Position numbers and translations under genes: made by a program. Of a stretch of DNA of 8,013 nt, positions 1-8,013 are shown piece by piece; the first letter of the stretch is position 1, and every line of letters starts with the position of its first letter. A model generated the notes under the pieces. The model was not told the DNA's origin, made no database searches, and saw nothing but the letters and a program-made list of their open reading frames with translations. Source of the stretch: JALYNX01 sp035292605 (lineage in GTDB: Bacteria > Actinomycetota > Acidimicrobiia > Spongiisociales > ZC4RG35); assembly GCA_035292605.1 (NCBI GenBank), contig DATDPT010000184.1:1-8013 (forward strand), in the 5' to 3' direction.

Positions 1-1
1 T

Positions 2-988
2 GCCCCGCGCCTCGGCGAGGCCTGGGGTGGCGAGATCTGGCTGAAACGTGAGGATCTGGCCCACACCGGGGCGCACAAGATCAACAATGCGGTGGGCCAG
101 GCCTTGTTGGCGAAGGAGATGGGAGCGGGGCGGGTCATCGCCGAGACGGGAGCCGGTCAGCACGGGGTGGCCACGGCCGCTGCCTGTGCCCGAATCGGCC
201 TCGACTGCACGGTGTACATGGGCACGGTCGACATCGAGCGCCAGGCTCCAAACGTAGAGCGAATGCGGTTGCTCGGTGCCCGGGTGGAACCGGTGACCTC
301 CGGAGACGCAACCCTGCGGGCTGCCATCAACGAGGCGCTGCGCGACTGGGTGAGCGACCCGGGCGACACCTACTACCTGCTCGGCTCCGCGGTCGGCCCT
401 CATCCCTATCCGTGGCTCGTGCGACGCTTGCAGTCGGTGATCGGTCACGAGGCCAGACGTCAGATCCTCGAGCTCCGTGGCTCGCTGCCGGATGCTGCCT
501 TTGCCTGCGTGGGTGGTGGCTCCAATGCCATCGGCTTGTTTCACCCCTTCCTCGACGACCCGGTGCGCCTGGTCGGGGTCGAAGCAGGTGGCAGGGGGCC
601 GGGATTGGGCCAGAACGCAGCGAGCATCGGGCGAGGCAGCCCGGGAGTCCTCCACGGCAGCTTCTCTTTTCTTCTCCAGGACGCCGACGGTCAAATCCAG
701 GAGACTCATTCGGTCTCAGCCGGCCTCGACTATCCCGGGGTGGGCCCGGAGCACGCGTGGCTGGCGGCCACCGGGCGTGCCCTGTATGTGGAGGCTTCCG
801 ACGACGAGGCGTTGTCGGCACTGGACGAGCTCGGGCGCTACGAGGGGATTCTCCCGGCACTGGAGTCGAGTCACGCTCTGGCCGCGGTCCGCAGATGGCT
901 GGTGGACAGCCCAGGCTCGGTGGTGCTGGTTGGCCTTTCCGGTCGCGGGGACAAGGACATCGACATTCTGAGAGGGTTGAGCCGATGA
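2..988 (+). CDS. trpB: Tryptophan synthase beta chain (5' end outside window)
   Basis: TrpB condenses indole, channelled from TrpA, with L-serine on pyridoxal phosphate (PLP) to make L-tryptophan in the cytosolic alpha2-beta2 complex. The reading frame is open from base 2, so the gene is cut by the window edge. The visible 328 residues begin about 60 residues into the family alignment. The frame shows LKREDL-HTGAHKINN with the PLP-binding lysine at visible residue 26 (bases 77-79), AETGAGQHGVA with the catalytic glutamate, the glycine-rich phosphate-binding CVGGGSNAIG, and the C-terminal LSGRGDKD. All expected active-site motifs are present and the frame is unbroken. The stop overlaps the trpA start by 4 bases (ATGA, 985-988), which indicates translational coupling and equal amounts of the two subunits. 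Identification is secure; only the N-terminus and the promoter are unseen. Confidence 0.97.
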   Translation, partial: APRLGEAWGGEIWLKREDLAHTGAHKINNAVGQALLAKEMGAGRVIAETGAGQHGVATAAACARIGLDCTVYMGTVDIERQAPNVERMRLLGARVEPVTSGDATLRAAINEALRDWVSDPGDTYYLLGSAVGPHPYPWLVRRLQSVIGHEARRQILELRGSLPDAAFACVGGGSNAIGLFHPFLDDPVRLVGVEAGGRGPGLGQNAASIGRGSPGVLHGSFSFLLQDADGQIQETHSVSAGLDYPGVGPEHAWLAATGRALYVEASDDEALSALDELGRYEGILPALESSHALAAVRRWLVDSPGSVVLVGLSGRGDKDIDILRGLSR

Positions 989-1752
989 CGACTGCCCTCA
1001 CCGGCGCCACCCTCCTCGAGGAGCAACTCCAGGGGGAGGACCCGGCGATCGTTCCCTACTTGACCGCCGGTTTCCCGACGATGAACCGGTTTGTCGAGGC
1101 CTTGGTCGAGGTAGCGGCGATCTCGGAGGCAGTGGAGATCGGCATCCCCTTCAGTGATCCGATGGCTGATGGAGCGACGATTCAGGAGTCGAGCCGGATC
1201 GCCCTCGAAGGGGGAGCGACTCTCAGGGCCGTGATGTCGGCCTTGGAGGCCCTGCCTCCCCTCCAGGTTCCTCTTGTGGTCATGAGCTATTTGAATCCGC
1301 TCATGGCGTACGGGTATCAAGAGCTCTTCTCACGGCTGGCGAGGGTGGGTGTCGCCGGACTCGTGGTGCCCGATCTCCCCCTCGAGGAGTCCGGAGAGGT
1401 GAAGAGTGCAGCCGGGGCTTCCGGTATCGGGTTGGTGCAGCTGGTTACGCCCGTCACCGATGACGACCGGCTGCGACGTCTCGGGGCTGCTTCGGAGGGA
1501 TTCACCTATGCGGTCACCATGACCGGGACCACTGGTGGCTCGACCTCGGTTGGTCCCGAGGTGGGCGGGTACCTGGATCGAGTGCGGAGGGCATCGCTGG
1601 TACCGGTGTTGGCCGGGTTCGGGGTGAGGAGCGCCGATCAGGTCCGCTCGCTGGTGCCGCACTGTGCCGGCGTGATCGTTGGGAGTGCCCTCGTCGAAGT
1701 GGTGAGCAGGGGCGACGACCCAGTCGCCTTCCTCGAGGGACTGCGGCCTTGA
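985..1752 (+). CDS. trpA: Tryptophan synthase alpha chain
   Basis: TrpA cleaves indole-3-glycerol phosphate to indole and glyceraldehyde 3-phosphate and passes indole to TrpB. The product is 255 residues, normal for the family, on a TIM-barrel fold. The two catalytic acids are visible as Glu51 and Asp62 in the block VEIGIPFSDPMADGATIQ. Other family blocks are PYLTAGFP (residues 24-31), MSYLNP, the VPDLPLEE loop and GFGVRSADQV near the phosphate site. The frame is open upstream to 412, but that extension only shadows trpB. The start at 985 is chosen because it begins at the family N-terminus, overlaps the trpB stop as ATGA, and has a purine-rich ribosome site (GAGAGGG, about 970-976) 8 bases upstream. 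The 3' end overlaps the next gene by 4 bases. The phosphate-side loop reads MTGTTGG, where the Salmonella enzyme has SGVTGA; this is a mild variation. Confidence 0.97.
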   Translation: MTTALTGATLLEEQLQGEDPAIVPYLTAGFPTMNRFVEALVEVAAISEAVEIGIPFSDPMADGATIQESSRIALEGGATLRAVMSALEALPPLQVPLVVMSYLNPLMAYGYQELFSRLARVGVAGLVVPDLPLEESGEVKSAAGASGIGLVQLVTPVTDDDRLRRLGAASEGFTYAVTMTGTTGGSTSVGPEVGGYLDRVRRASLVPVLAGFGVRSADQVRSLVPHCAGVIVGSALVEVVSRGDDPVAFLEGLRP

Positions 1753-2771
1753 TCGCCACCCTCACCGCCGATTGCACCCTCGCCCAGAAGGCGGCGATTC
1801 TCCGTTTCATCGAGGGTTATGGGCTCCGGGTCCATGTCGGTGAGGCAGGGTCCACGACCGTGGTCAGCGTCATCGGCGACTACGAGCCGGGCATGGCTGA
1901 ATCGATAAGCGCCCTGGTCGGGGTTGCTTCGGTCAGCACCGAAGCCCCCCTCTACCCGTTCGTGGCTCGGGAGGCTCGCAATGCACCCACCATGGTGAGG
2001 GTCGGAGACGTGGTGGTTGGCGGCTCCGAGGTCGTGGTCATCGCTGGGCCCTGCTCCGTGGAATCGGAGGCCCAGATCGAGAGGATCGCCAGCGGCGTGG
2101 CGAAGAACGGAGCGGTGCTGCTGCGCGGCGGAGCCTTCAAACCGAGGACGTCTCCCTACAGCTTCCAGGGGCTAGGCGAGGAAGGCCTGGAGTTGCTGGC
2201 TGCTGCCCGTGAGGCAACCGGGCTGGGGGTGGTCTCGGAGTGTGTCGCCCCGGAAGACGTGCCGCTCTTGAATCGATACGTCGACATGCTTCAGGTTGGC
2301 AGCCGCAACATGCAGAACTTCCGGTTGCTGTCGGCGGTGGGTGAGCAGCCCAAGCCGGTGCTGCTCAAGAGGGGAATGATGTCGACAATCGAAGAACTGT
2401 TGCTGGCCGCGGAGTACATCGTCGGCTCAGGCAATCCCCGGGTGATCCTCTGCGAGCGCGGGATCCGCTCGTTCGACACCGCGACGAGGGGGATCCTCGA
2501 TATCGGCGCCGTTCCGGTTCTCAAGGAGCGCACCCATCTCCCGGTGATCATCGACCCCAGTCATGCCGCGGGCCGCCGGTCCCTGGTGCCCAGCCTCGCG
2601 GCGGCCGGGATCGCTGCAGGCGCCGACGGCCTCATCATCGAGGTCCACGACCGACCGGAGGAGGCGCTCAGCGACGGGCCGCAGAGCCTGACCCTCGAAG
2701 GCTTTGCCGAGACGATGGAGACGGTTTCGGCGATCGCAAACGCGCTAGGCCGATCCGTAGCAACGTTGTAG
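1749..2771 (+). CDS. aroF: 3-deoxy-7-phosphoheptulonate (DAHP) synthase, type I-beta with ferredoxin-like regulatory domain
   Basis: The enzyme condenses phosphoenolpyruvate and erythrose 4-phosphate to DAHP, the entry step of the shikimate pathway. The 340-residue length and architecture match the Thermotoga maritima type: a ferredoxin-like domain (about residues 1-70), then a TIM barrel. Barrel motifs are AGPCSVES (99-106), RGGAFKPRTSPYSFQG (126-141), KPVLLKRGMMSTIEE (202-216), ILCERGIRSFDTATRG (233-248) and IIDPSHAAGRR (267-277). The metal ligands fall at Cys102, His272, Glu298 and Asp309, the numbering I recall for the Thermotoga enzyme. The start is TTG, overlapping the trpA stop as TTGA, with GAGGGA 8 bases upstream (1735-1740). 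Many Actinobacteria use a type II enzyme, so a type I-beta gene inside a trp operon is informative. In the regulatory domain His29 is kept, but the residue I recall as Ser31 at the tyrosine site is Gly31. B. subtilis workers call the homologue aroA and others aroF, so the symbol is a convention. Confidence 0.95.
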   Translation: MIATLTADCTLAQKAAILRFIEGYGLRVHVGEAGSTTVVSVIGDYEPGMAESISALVGVASVSTEAPLYPFVAREARNAPTMVRVGDVVVGGSEVVVIAGPCSVESEAQIERIASGVAKNGAVLLRGGAFKPRTSPYSFQGLGEEGLELLAAAREATGLGVVSECVAPEDVPLLNRYVDMLQVGSRNMQNFRLLSAVGEQPKPVLLKRGMMSTIEELLLAAEYIVGSGNPRVILCERGIRSFDTATRGILDIGAVPVLKERTHLPVIIDPSHAAGRRSLVPSLAAAGIAAGADGLIIEVHDRPEEALSDGPQSLTLEGFAETMETVSAIANALGRSVATL

Positions 2772-2792
2772 TCCGTTATCGCGTGACGAGAG

Positions 2793-2850
2793 CCCCCTCC
2801 GTCGCCTCCGGCGACACCTCCCCCAACGTCGCTGCCGCTCCTGGGGGAGG
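2793..2850. repeat. Bipartite palindromic intergenic element (two hairpins)
   Basis: Most of the 82-base gap between two convergent genes is structured. A small hairpin (GTCGCC, 2801-2806, with GGCGAC, 2810-2815, loop of 3) is flanked by the mirror-image runs CCCCCTCC (2793-2800) and CCTCCCCC (2817-2824). A second dyad follows: CCTCCCCCA (2817-2825) pairs perfectly with TGGGGGAGG (2842-2850) across a 16-base loop. From memory, the layout resembles small palindromic repeats of the form CCCTC-GTC-hairpin-GAC-CTCCCCC-loop-GGGGGAG, found in many copies in some bacterial genomes. Only one copy is in this window, so repeat status is inferred from shape. Confidence 0.5.
2817..2850. terminator. Probable bidirectional terminator hairpin between convergent operons
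   Basis: A perfect 9-bp GC-rich stem (2817-2825 with 2842-2850) lies 46 bases after the aroF stop and 4 bases after the stop of the opposing SPFH gene. Its position between converging genes suits a shared terminator. No T-tract follows on either strand, so it is not a classical intrinsic terminator. It may work as a T-less hairpin of the kind proposed for high-GC bacteria, or only protect 3' ends. Confidence 0.35.
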
Positions 2851-2853
2851 AAA

Positions 2854-3777
2854 CTATGGCGTCGACTCTGTCGACACTTCTTTGAACATCTCGCCGATAG
2901 CGGCCACGCTGCCCAGCACCCCGCTGGTGTCGAGGGGAAGGAAGATCTTGGTCGCCCGGCCGTCGGCTACTCGCTGCAGCGTCTCGAGGTAACGGATCGC
3001 GATCAGGTCAGGGGTCGGGTTTCCGCTGTGGATGGCCGCAAACACCCGCTCGATGGCCTGGCCTTCACCTTCTGCCACCGTGAGCTTCTGGTACTTCTCG
3101 GCGTCGGCAACCCGCTTGATCGCCTCGGCTTGGCCGTCCGCCTCCAACACCTGGCTCTCCTTGTGGCCCTCTGCGTTGAGGATGGCGGCCCGCTTGAGGC
3201 CTTCTGCTTCCGTGACCGCAGCACGACGGTCACGTTCCGCCTTCATCTGACGGTGCATCGCGTCTGTGACGTCCGTCGGCGGTTCGATTCGCTGGATCTC
3301 GACCCGAACCACCCGCACTCCCCATTTATCGGTGGCGTCGTCGAGGATCTGGCGCAGCTTGGCGTTGATCACCTCGCGAGAGGTGAGGGCAGAGTCGAGG
3401 TCGAGGTCCCCGACCACGTTTCTGAGGTTGGTCTGCGCCAACTTGGTCACGGCCAGCATGAAGTTCCCAACGTTGTATTCGAGCTTCACCGGGTCGGTCG
3501 CTTCGTAGTAGATGACCGCATCGACGGTGACGACCACGTTGTCCTTGGTGATCACCTCTTGGGGGGGCACGTCGATCACCCGCTCTCGCATGTCGACCTT
3601 GGTCAATCTCTTCACGAACGGGAGCACCCAGCGCAACCCGGAGTCCACCGTCCGCTGGTACCTCCCCAGGAACTCGATGAGCCCTTTCTCGAATGGCCTG
3701 ACCACCTTGAAGCCGGCCGCGGCGATGAGTATCAACACCAGCGCCAGGACGGCGAACAGGATTACCACTGCCTCCAT
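2854..3777 (-). CDS. SPFH/Band 7 membrane scaffold protein (stomatin/QmcA type)
   Basis: This 307-residue protein is anchored by one N-terminal hydrophobic helix (about residues 3-22). A Band 7/SPFH domain follows (about 23-185), with typical blocks GLRWVLPFVKRLTKVDMRERVIDVP, the ITKDNVVVTVDAVIYY strand pair, and the stretch from TNLRNVVGDLDLD to VEIQRIEPP. Next comes a charged Ala/Glu-rich helical region (about 178-245, with AEGLKRAAILNAEGHKESQVLEADG), expected to form a coiled coil. Such proteins assemble into large membrane rings or microdomains; E. coli QmcA and stomatin/slipin are the closest types. ATG at 3777 is supported by AAGGAAGA (3781-3788) just upstream. The gene lies 27 bases downstream of the NfeD gene, the classic NfeD-SPFH pairing in which the NfeD OB-fold domain is thought to bind the SPFH partner. 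Family assignment is firm; the physiological role is not known. Confidence 0.93.
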   Translation of the reverse strand: MEAVVILFAVLALVLILIAAAGFKVVRPFEKGLIEFLGRYQRTVDSGLRWVLPFVKRLTKVDMRERVIDVPPQEVITKDNVVVTVDAVIYYEATDPVKLEYNVGNFMLAVTKLAQTNLRNVVGDLDLDSALTSREVINAKLRQILDDATDKWGVRVVRVEIQRIEPPTDVTDAMHRQMKAERDRRAAVTEAEGLKRAAILNAEGHKESQVLEADGQAEAIKRVADAEKYQKLTVAEGEGQAIERVFAAIHSGNPTPDLIAIRYLETLQRVADGRATKIFLPLDTSGVLGSVAAIGEMFKEVSTESTP

Positions 3778-3804
3778 GTCTCTTCCTTTCCTATTCTTCG
3801 AAAC

Positions 3805-4593
3805 TCAGTCGTGTTCCACCGGTTCGACCACGAACCGGGCCCCCCGCACCTCGCCAACGACGATTCGAGCGTCCTTGGGTATTGGTTGCGTGGCGGTCGC
3901 CCGCCATTCCTCGGTGGCGACCTTGACCATCCCCGCCCCGGAGTCGGGATCGATTGCCTCGAGGACGATGCCCTCCAGACCCACCCAACGGTTCGCCCCG
4001 ACCTTGGGCTGCTCCGCTTCATCCTGACGGGTTATGAATCGTCGCAGATAGGCAAGCGAGACGATCGAGACACCGAAAAAGACCAGCCACTGGGCGAGAA
4101 CCGCAGTCCCTGCCCAGGCCAGGATGGCCGCCGAGGCGGCCCCGATGGCGAAGGGGAGGAGAAAGAACCCGGCGGTGAAGATCTCGCCGATTCCCATCAC
4201 AATGGCGAAGATCGTCCACAACCAACGCCATAAATCGTTGTCCACGTCGTTACCTCCTTGTGCGGCCACGGCGACGGCGGCGATCACCGCCCCCAAACCA
4301 ATCGTGTAGAAGACCAGGTCTCGCCGGCTCCTACGCGCCCTGTCGGCATCCCCGGACTGGACCTCCTGCCAGCTCGCCGTCGACCTTCGGTGGGTGCGAT
4401 AGGCCGATGCCCAGTTCTCGGCGAAATAGGCAGGATCGGGGCCGACCACGTCGTTCATGGTACGACCGTCCCCGGCGGCATCGGCGAGGTGCTGTTCCAA
4501 TTCCGAGCGCATCTCGAGGATCGCCGGGCGGGGAACACCGGTTTCCCTCCAGTAACGCTCGATCTCGTCGAGGACCATGCCGCGTTCAATCAT
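3805..4593 (-). CDS. HAAS/DUF1700-like domain fused to NfeD membrane protein
   Basis: From ATG at 4593 the product is 262 residues. Residues about 6-66 form a helical domain (LDEIERYWRETGVP, then a long acidic helix MRSELEQHLADA, then GPDPAYFAENWASAYR) that looks like the HAAS/DUF1700 domain usually encoded beside PadR genes. A basic linker (RARRSRR, 85-91) precedes a membrane helix (about 93-112). Residues 117-262 are a complete NfeD protein: hydrophobic segments from WLWTIFAIVMGIGEIFTAGFFLL to about 185, then the soluble OB-fold domain (about 199-258, starting VGLEGIVLEAI). NfeD proteins act with SPFH partners, and one is encoded next. The start is uncertain. ATG 4593 overlaps the padR stop by 8 bases and suits coupling; ATG 4578, 7 bases past that stop, is equally possible; an in-frame GTG at 4629 lies deep in padR. 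None has a good Shine-Dalgarno. A strong internal start at 4245 could make the NfeD part alone. The NfeD call is firm, the HAAS call moderate. Confidence 0.85.
   Translation of the reverse strand: MIERGMVLDEIERYWRETGVPRPAILEMRSELEQHLADAAGDGRTMNDVVGPDPAYFAENWASAYRTHRRSTASWQEVQSGDADRARRSRRDLVFYTIGLGAVIAAVAVAAQGGNDVDNDLWRWLWTIFAIVMGIGEIFTAGFFLLPFAIGAASAAILAWAGTAVLAQWLVFFGVSIVSLAYLRRFITRQDEAEQPKVGANRWVGLEGIVLEAIDPDSGAGMVKVATEEWRATATQPIPKDARIVVGEVRGARFVVEPVEHD
4243..4259 (-). promoter_or_regulatory. Internal Shine-Dalgarno and GTG start for a stand-alone NfeD
   Basis: On the - strand, AAGGAGGT (4252-4259), an 8-base perfect match to the anti-Shine-Dalgarno, is followed after 6 bases by GTG (4243-4245), in frame with the long protein at Val117. 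Translation here would give 146 residues, the usual length of a short NfeD, starting just before the conserved WLWTIF membrane helix. The codons after GTG are unusually AT-rich for this genome and include a TTA, as is common at true start sites. Whether the site is used in addition to, or instead of, the upstream start cannot be decided from sequence. Confidence 0.6.
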
Positions 4594-4939
4594 GGTCGGA
4601 GCCATTGAGGACGCCGTCGACGGCATCACGGAACCCGGTCCAGTCGTTACGCCATTGTGCGAGGCTGCTGCGGCCCCGATTCGACATCCGGTAGTACTTG
4701 CGAGCCGGGCCCTCGGAGCTTTGAACCAGGTAACTCTCGATCATGCCCTGTCTCTGAAGACGGGAGAGCAACGGGTAGACCGAGCCTTCACTGGCCAGAT
4801 CGAGGCCGCGGTCCCTCAACTTCTTCACCATCTCATAACCGTATGACGCTTCTTCGTCGATGATCGACATGAGACACATGTCAAGGACTCCATGGAGGAG
4901 TTGCGTGCTTCGGTCTTGTCCGGTACTGCTCAGTACCAT
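4586..4939 (-). CDS. PadR-family transcriptional repressor
   Basis: This 117-residue protein is a typical small PadR (subfamily 1) regulator. An N-terminal winged helix-turn-helix includes LLHGVLDMCLMSII (about 14-27), YGYEMVKKLRDRGL, and the recognition region SEGSVYPLLSRLQRQGMIES. The wing carries the hallmark GPARKYYRMSNRGR, and a short C-terminal helix (SLAQWRNDWTGFRDAVDGVL) serves dimerisation. PadR proteins bind inverted repeats as dimers and usually repress their own operon. ATG 4939 is chosen because a promoter lies exactly upstream, with a predicted transcription start at or next to that A, so a leaderless message is likely; there is no Shine-Dalgarno. It is the first gene of an operon with the HAAS-NfeD gene (overlapping or nearly so) and the SPFH gene, and is divergent from clpB. 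Three GGTACTG half-sites at its start suggest autoregulation. The inducer is unknown. Confidence 0.93.
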   Translation of the reverse strand: MVLSSTGQDRSTQLLHGVLDMCLMSIIDEEASYGYEMVKKLRDRGLDLASEGSVYPLLSRLQRQGMIESYLVQSSEGPARKYYRMSNRGRSSLAQWRNDWTGFRDAVDGVLNGSDHD

Positions 4940-4954
4940 GCGTTAAACAGTACC
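4922..4954. promoter_or_regulatory. Probable PadR operator (three GGTACTG half-sites)
   Basis: The + strand reads GGTACTG (4922-4928), two bases, then CAGTACC (4931-4937), a 16-bp near-perfect palindrome, and a third half-site CAGTACC at 4948-4954. The third overlaps the padR -10 hexamer; the palindrome covers the padR start codon and first codons. Two half-sites are in the same orientation 17 bases apart and the third is inverted. Bound dimers would block polymerase, so autorepression by the adjacent PadR is the natural reading. The binding partner is inferred from position only. Confidence 0.55.
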
Positions 4955-4975
4955 TGGCTGAACCGAAGTGGTCAA
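4947..4975 (-). promoter_or_regulatory. padR operon promoter (sigma-70 type, probably leaderless)
   Basis: On the - strand, TTGACC (4970-4975) and TACTGT (4947-4952) are separated by exactly 17 bases. The -35 matches the housekeeping consensus at 5 of 6 bases; the -10 keeps the key TA...T bases. A start 7-8 bases downstream falls on 4939-4940, the A of the padR ATG or the base before it, which predicts little or no 5' leader. Leaderless messages are common in high-GC actinomycetes. Confidence 0.6.
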
Positions 4976-4988
4976 GACACGCTGCCGT

Positions 4989-4994
4989 TATGAT
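4989..4994 (+). promoter_or_regulatory. Candidate clpB -10 element
   Basis: TATGAT (5 of 6 matches to TATAAT) lies 26 bases before the clpB ATG and predicts a leader of about 20 bases. No good -35 is seen at 16-18 bases upstream, so this may be a weak or activator-dependent promoter, or one for an alternative sigma factor. I looked for the HspR site (CTTGAGT-N7-ACTCAAG) and CIRCE and found neither between 4940 and 5020. Confidence 0.35.
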
Positions 4995-5020
4995 CCGTCT
5001 GGAACCCGAAAGTCGAGAGG

Positions 5021-7574
<2,554 letters not shown>

Positions 7575-7588
<14 letters not shown>

Positions 7589-8012
7589 GAGGCTGAGACG
7601 AGAGGGCCCAGACGGCCACCGCCGCGGCCGCGGCCAGATGCCAAAGTCCATGCGGTTGAAGCATTGAGTCGGGGTCACACCAGGGCCAGTCGGTGGCGCC
7701 GAGCCGACCAATGCCTCCACCCGCCGCCAGCAGCACAACGGCTGCCCAGGTGCCGGCCGATCGATCCGCCCTCAGGACCGAGATCATGGCAACGACGGTC
7801 AGAGCCACCGCCACCGGATCGGCCGCTGCAGGGAGGAGCCCAAAGAACACACCGATTGTGAGCAAGCCGGGGATCCGGGACCACTTCTTCCATCGTGACC
7901 GGTCTGCCGCCACCACCAACAGCAGCCAGGCGAGGGTGACATCGTGGGCCCATTCGCTGCCCCCGGGCATCGGTCCGTGGAAGAGAAACGACCCGATCCC
8001 GGTGGCGATCAG
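7575..8012 (-). CDS. Ceramidase-like CREST superfamily membrane protein (N-terminus outside window)
   Basis: The frame is open to the right-hand edge, so the gene is cut; 145 C-terminal residues are visible. It is strongly hydrophobic, with about five predicted membrane helices. It carries the signature residues of the CREST superfamily (alkaline ceramidase, PAQR receptors, Per1): Ser8-x3-His12 (GSFLFHGP), Asp24 (HDVTLAW), and near the C-terminus His121-x3-His125 (QPHGLWH), preceded by CDPDSMLQ as in ceramidase-like proteins. In this superfamily these His and Asp residues bind a catalytic zinc, so an integral-membrane hydrolase acting on a lipid amide or ester is plausible. The substrate is unknown; most bacteria lack ceramides, so another lipid is likely. 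An ATG at 7970 is internal to the conserved core and is not the real start. The gene converges on clpB, and its last codons and stop lie inside the clpB 3' end. Confidence 0.72.
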
Positions 8013-8013
8013 G

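Noticed and set aside
412..984. N-terminal extension of trpA to an upstream ATG
   Set aside because: The extra 191 residues are an out-of-frame reading of trpB. The family N-terminus, ATGA overlap and ribosome site all point to 985.
327..1010. 227-codon open frame on the - strand across trpB
   Set aside because: Antisense shadow of trpB, with a Pro/Arg-rich composition and no motif.
1..2771. Trp attenuator or leader peptide
   Set aside because: The window starts inside trpB and the visible junctions overlap, so there is no room for a leader. Any such control would lie upstream, outside the window.
2861..2875. GTCGAC-TCT-GTCGAC hairpin
   Set aside because: A 6-bp stem lying in the last codons of the SPFH gene (VSTEST). 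Likely chance repetition of similar codons; no T-tract follows.
2783..2992. Small + strand frame of 69 codons after aroF
   Set aside because: It reads through the palindromic element and antisense into the SPFH gene, with no ribosome site.
3028..4233. 401-codon open frame on the + strand
   Set aside because: It runs antisense across the SPFH and NfeD genes and their gap. The His/Asp/Arg-rich product has no family features.
3805..4629. Possibility that HAAS and NfeD are two genes merged by a sequencing error
   Set aside because: The frame is continuous, and the hydrophobic and OB-fold regions are intact on both sides of the junction. An error would have to remove a stop without shifting frame. 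Kept as a fusion, with the internal start noted.
7612..7640. GGCC-rich potential hairpin after clpB
   Set aside because: It lies in coding sequence for an alanine-rich membrane helix of the opposing gene, so codon composition explains it. No T-tract.

Overview
The window is GC-rich (by eye about 60-65 percent), densely coded DNA. It has short gene overlaps, TTG and GTG starts, and one promoter that appears to give a leaderless message. Together these suggest a high-GC bacterium, most likely an actinomycete-type lineage such as Acidimicrobiia. That placement is inference from style and gene content, since no RNA gene is present. There is no mobile element, CRISPR array, tRNA or rRNA, and no gene-free stretch longer than about 85 bases.

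Block 1 (1-2771, + strand) is aromatic amino acid biosynthesis. It holds the 3' part of trpB, a complete trpA, and a type I-beta DAHP synthase with an N-terminal ferredoxin-like regulatory domain. Each junction overlaps by 4 bases (ATGA, then TTGA), so the three are almost certainly co-translated. The first committed step of the shikimate pathway is thus coupled to the last step of tryptophan synthesis.

An 82-base convergent gap (2772-2853) holds a two-hairpin palindromic element that probably ends transcription and may belong to a dispersed repeat family.

Block 2 (2854-4939, - strand) is a membrane-protein operon: a PadR-family repressor, a membrane protein joining a HAAS/DUF1700-like domain to an NfeD protein, and an SPFH (stomatin/QmcA-type) protein. 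NfeD plus SPFH is a known pair, and PadR plus HAAS is another; here they are merged by a fusion. The fusion contains an internal perfect Shine-Dalgarno with a GTG start exactly where a standard NfeD would begin, so two nested products are possible. The padR promoter carries three copies of a GGTACTG half-site over the -10 and the start codon, a probable autoregulatory operator.

Block 3 (5021-7588, + strand) is a complete clpB disaggregase, divergent from padR. Its last codons overlap, tail to tail, a membrane protein gene (7575-8012, - strand, 5' part outside the window) with the SxxxH, D and HxxxH residues of the ceramidase-like CREST superfamily.

The most unusual part is the PadR / HAAS-NfeD / SPFH operon with its nested start and operator.
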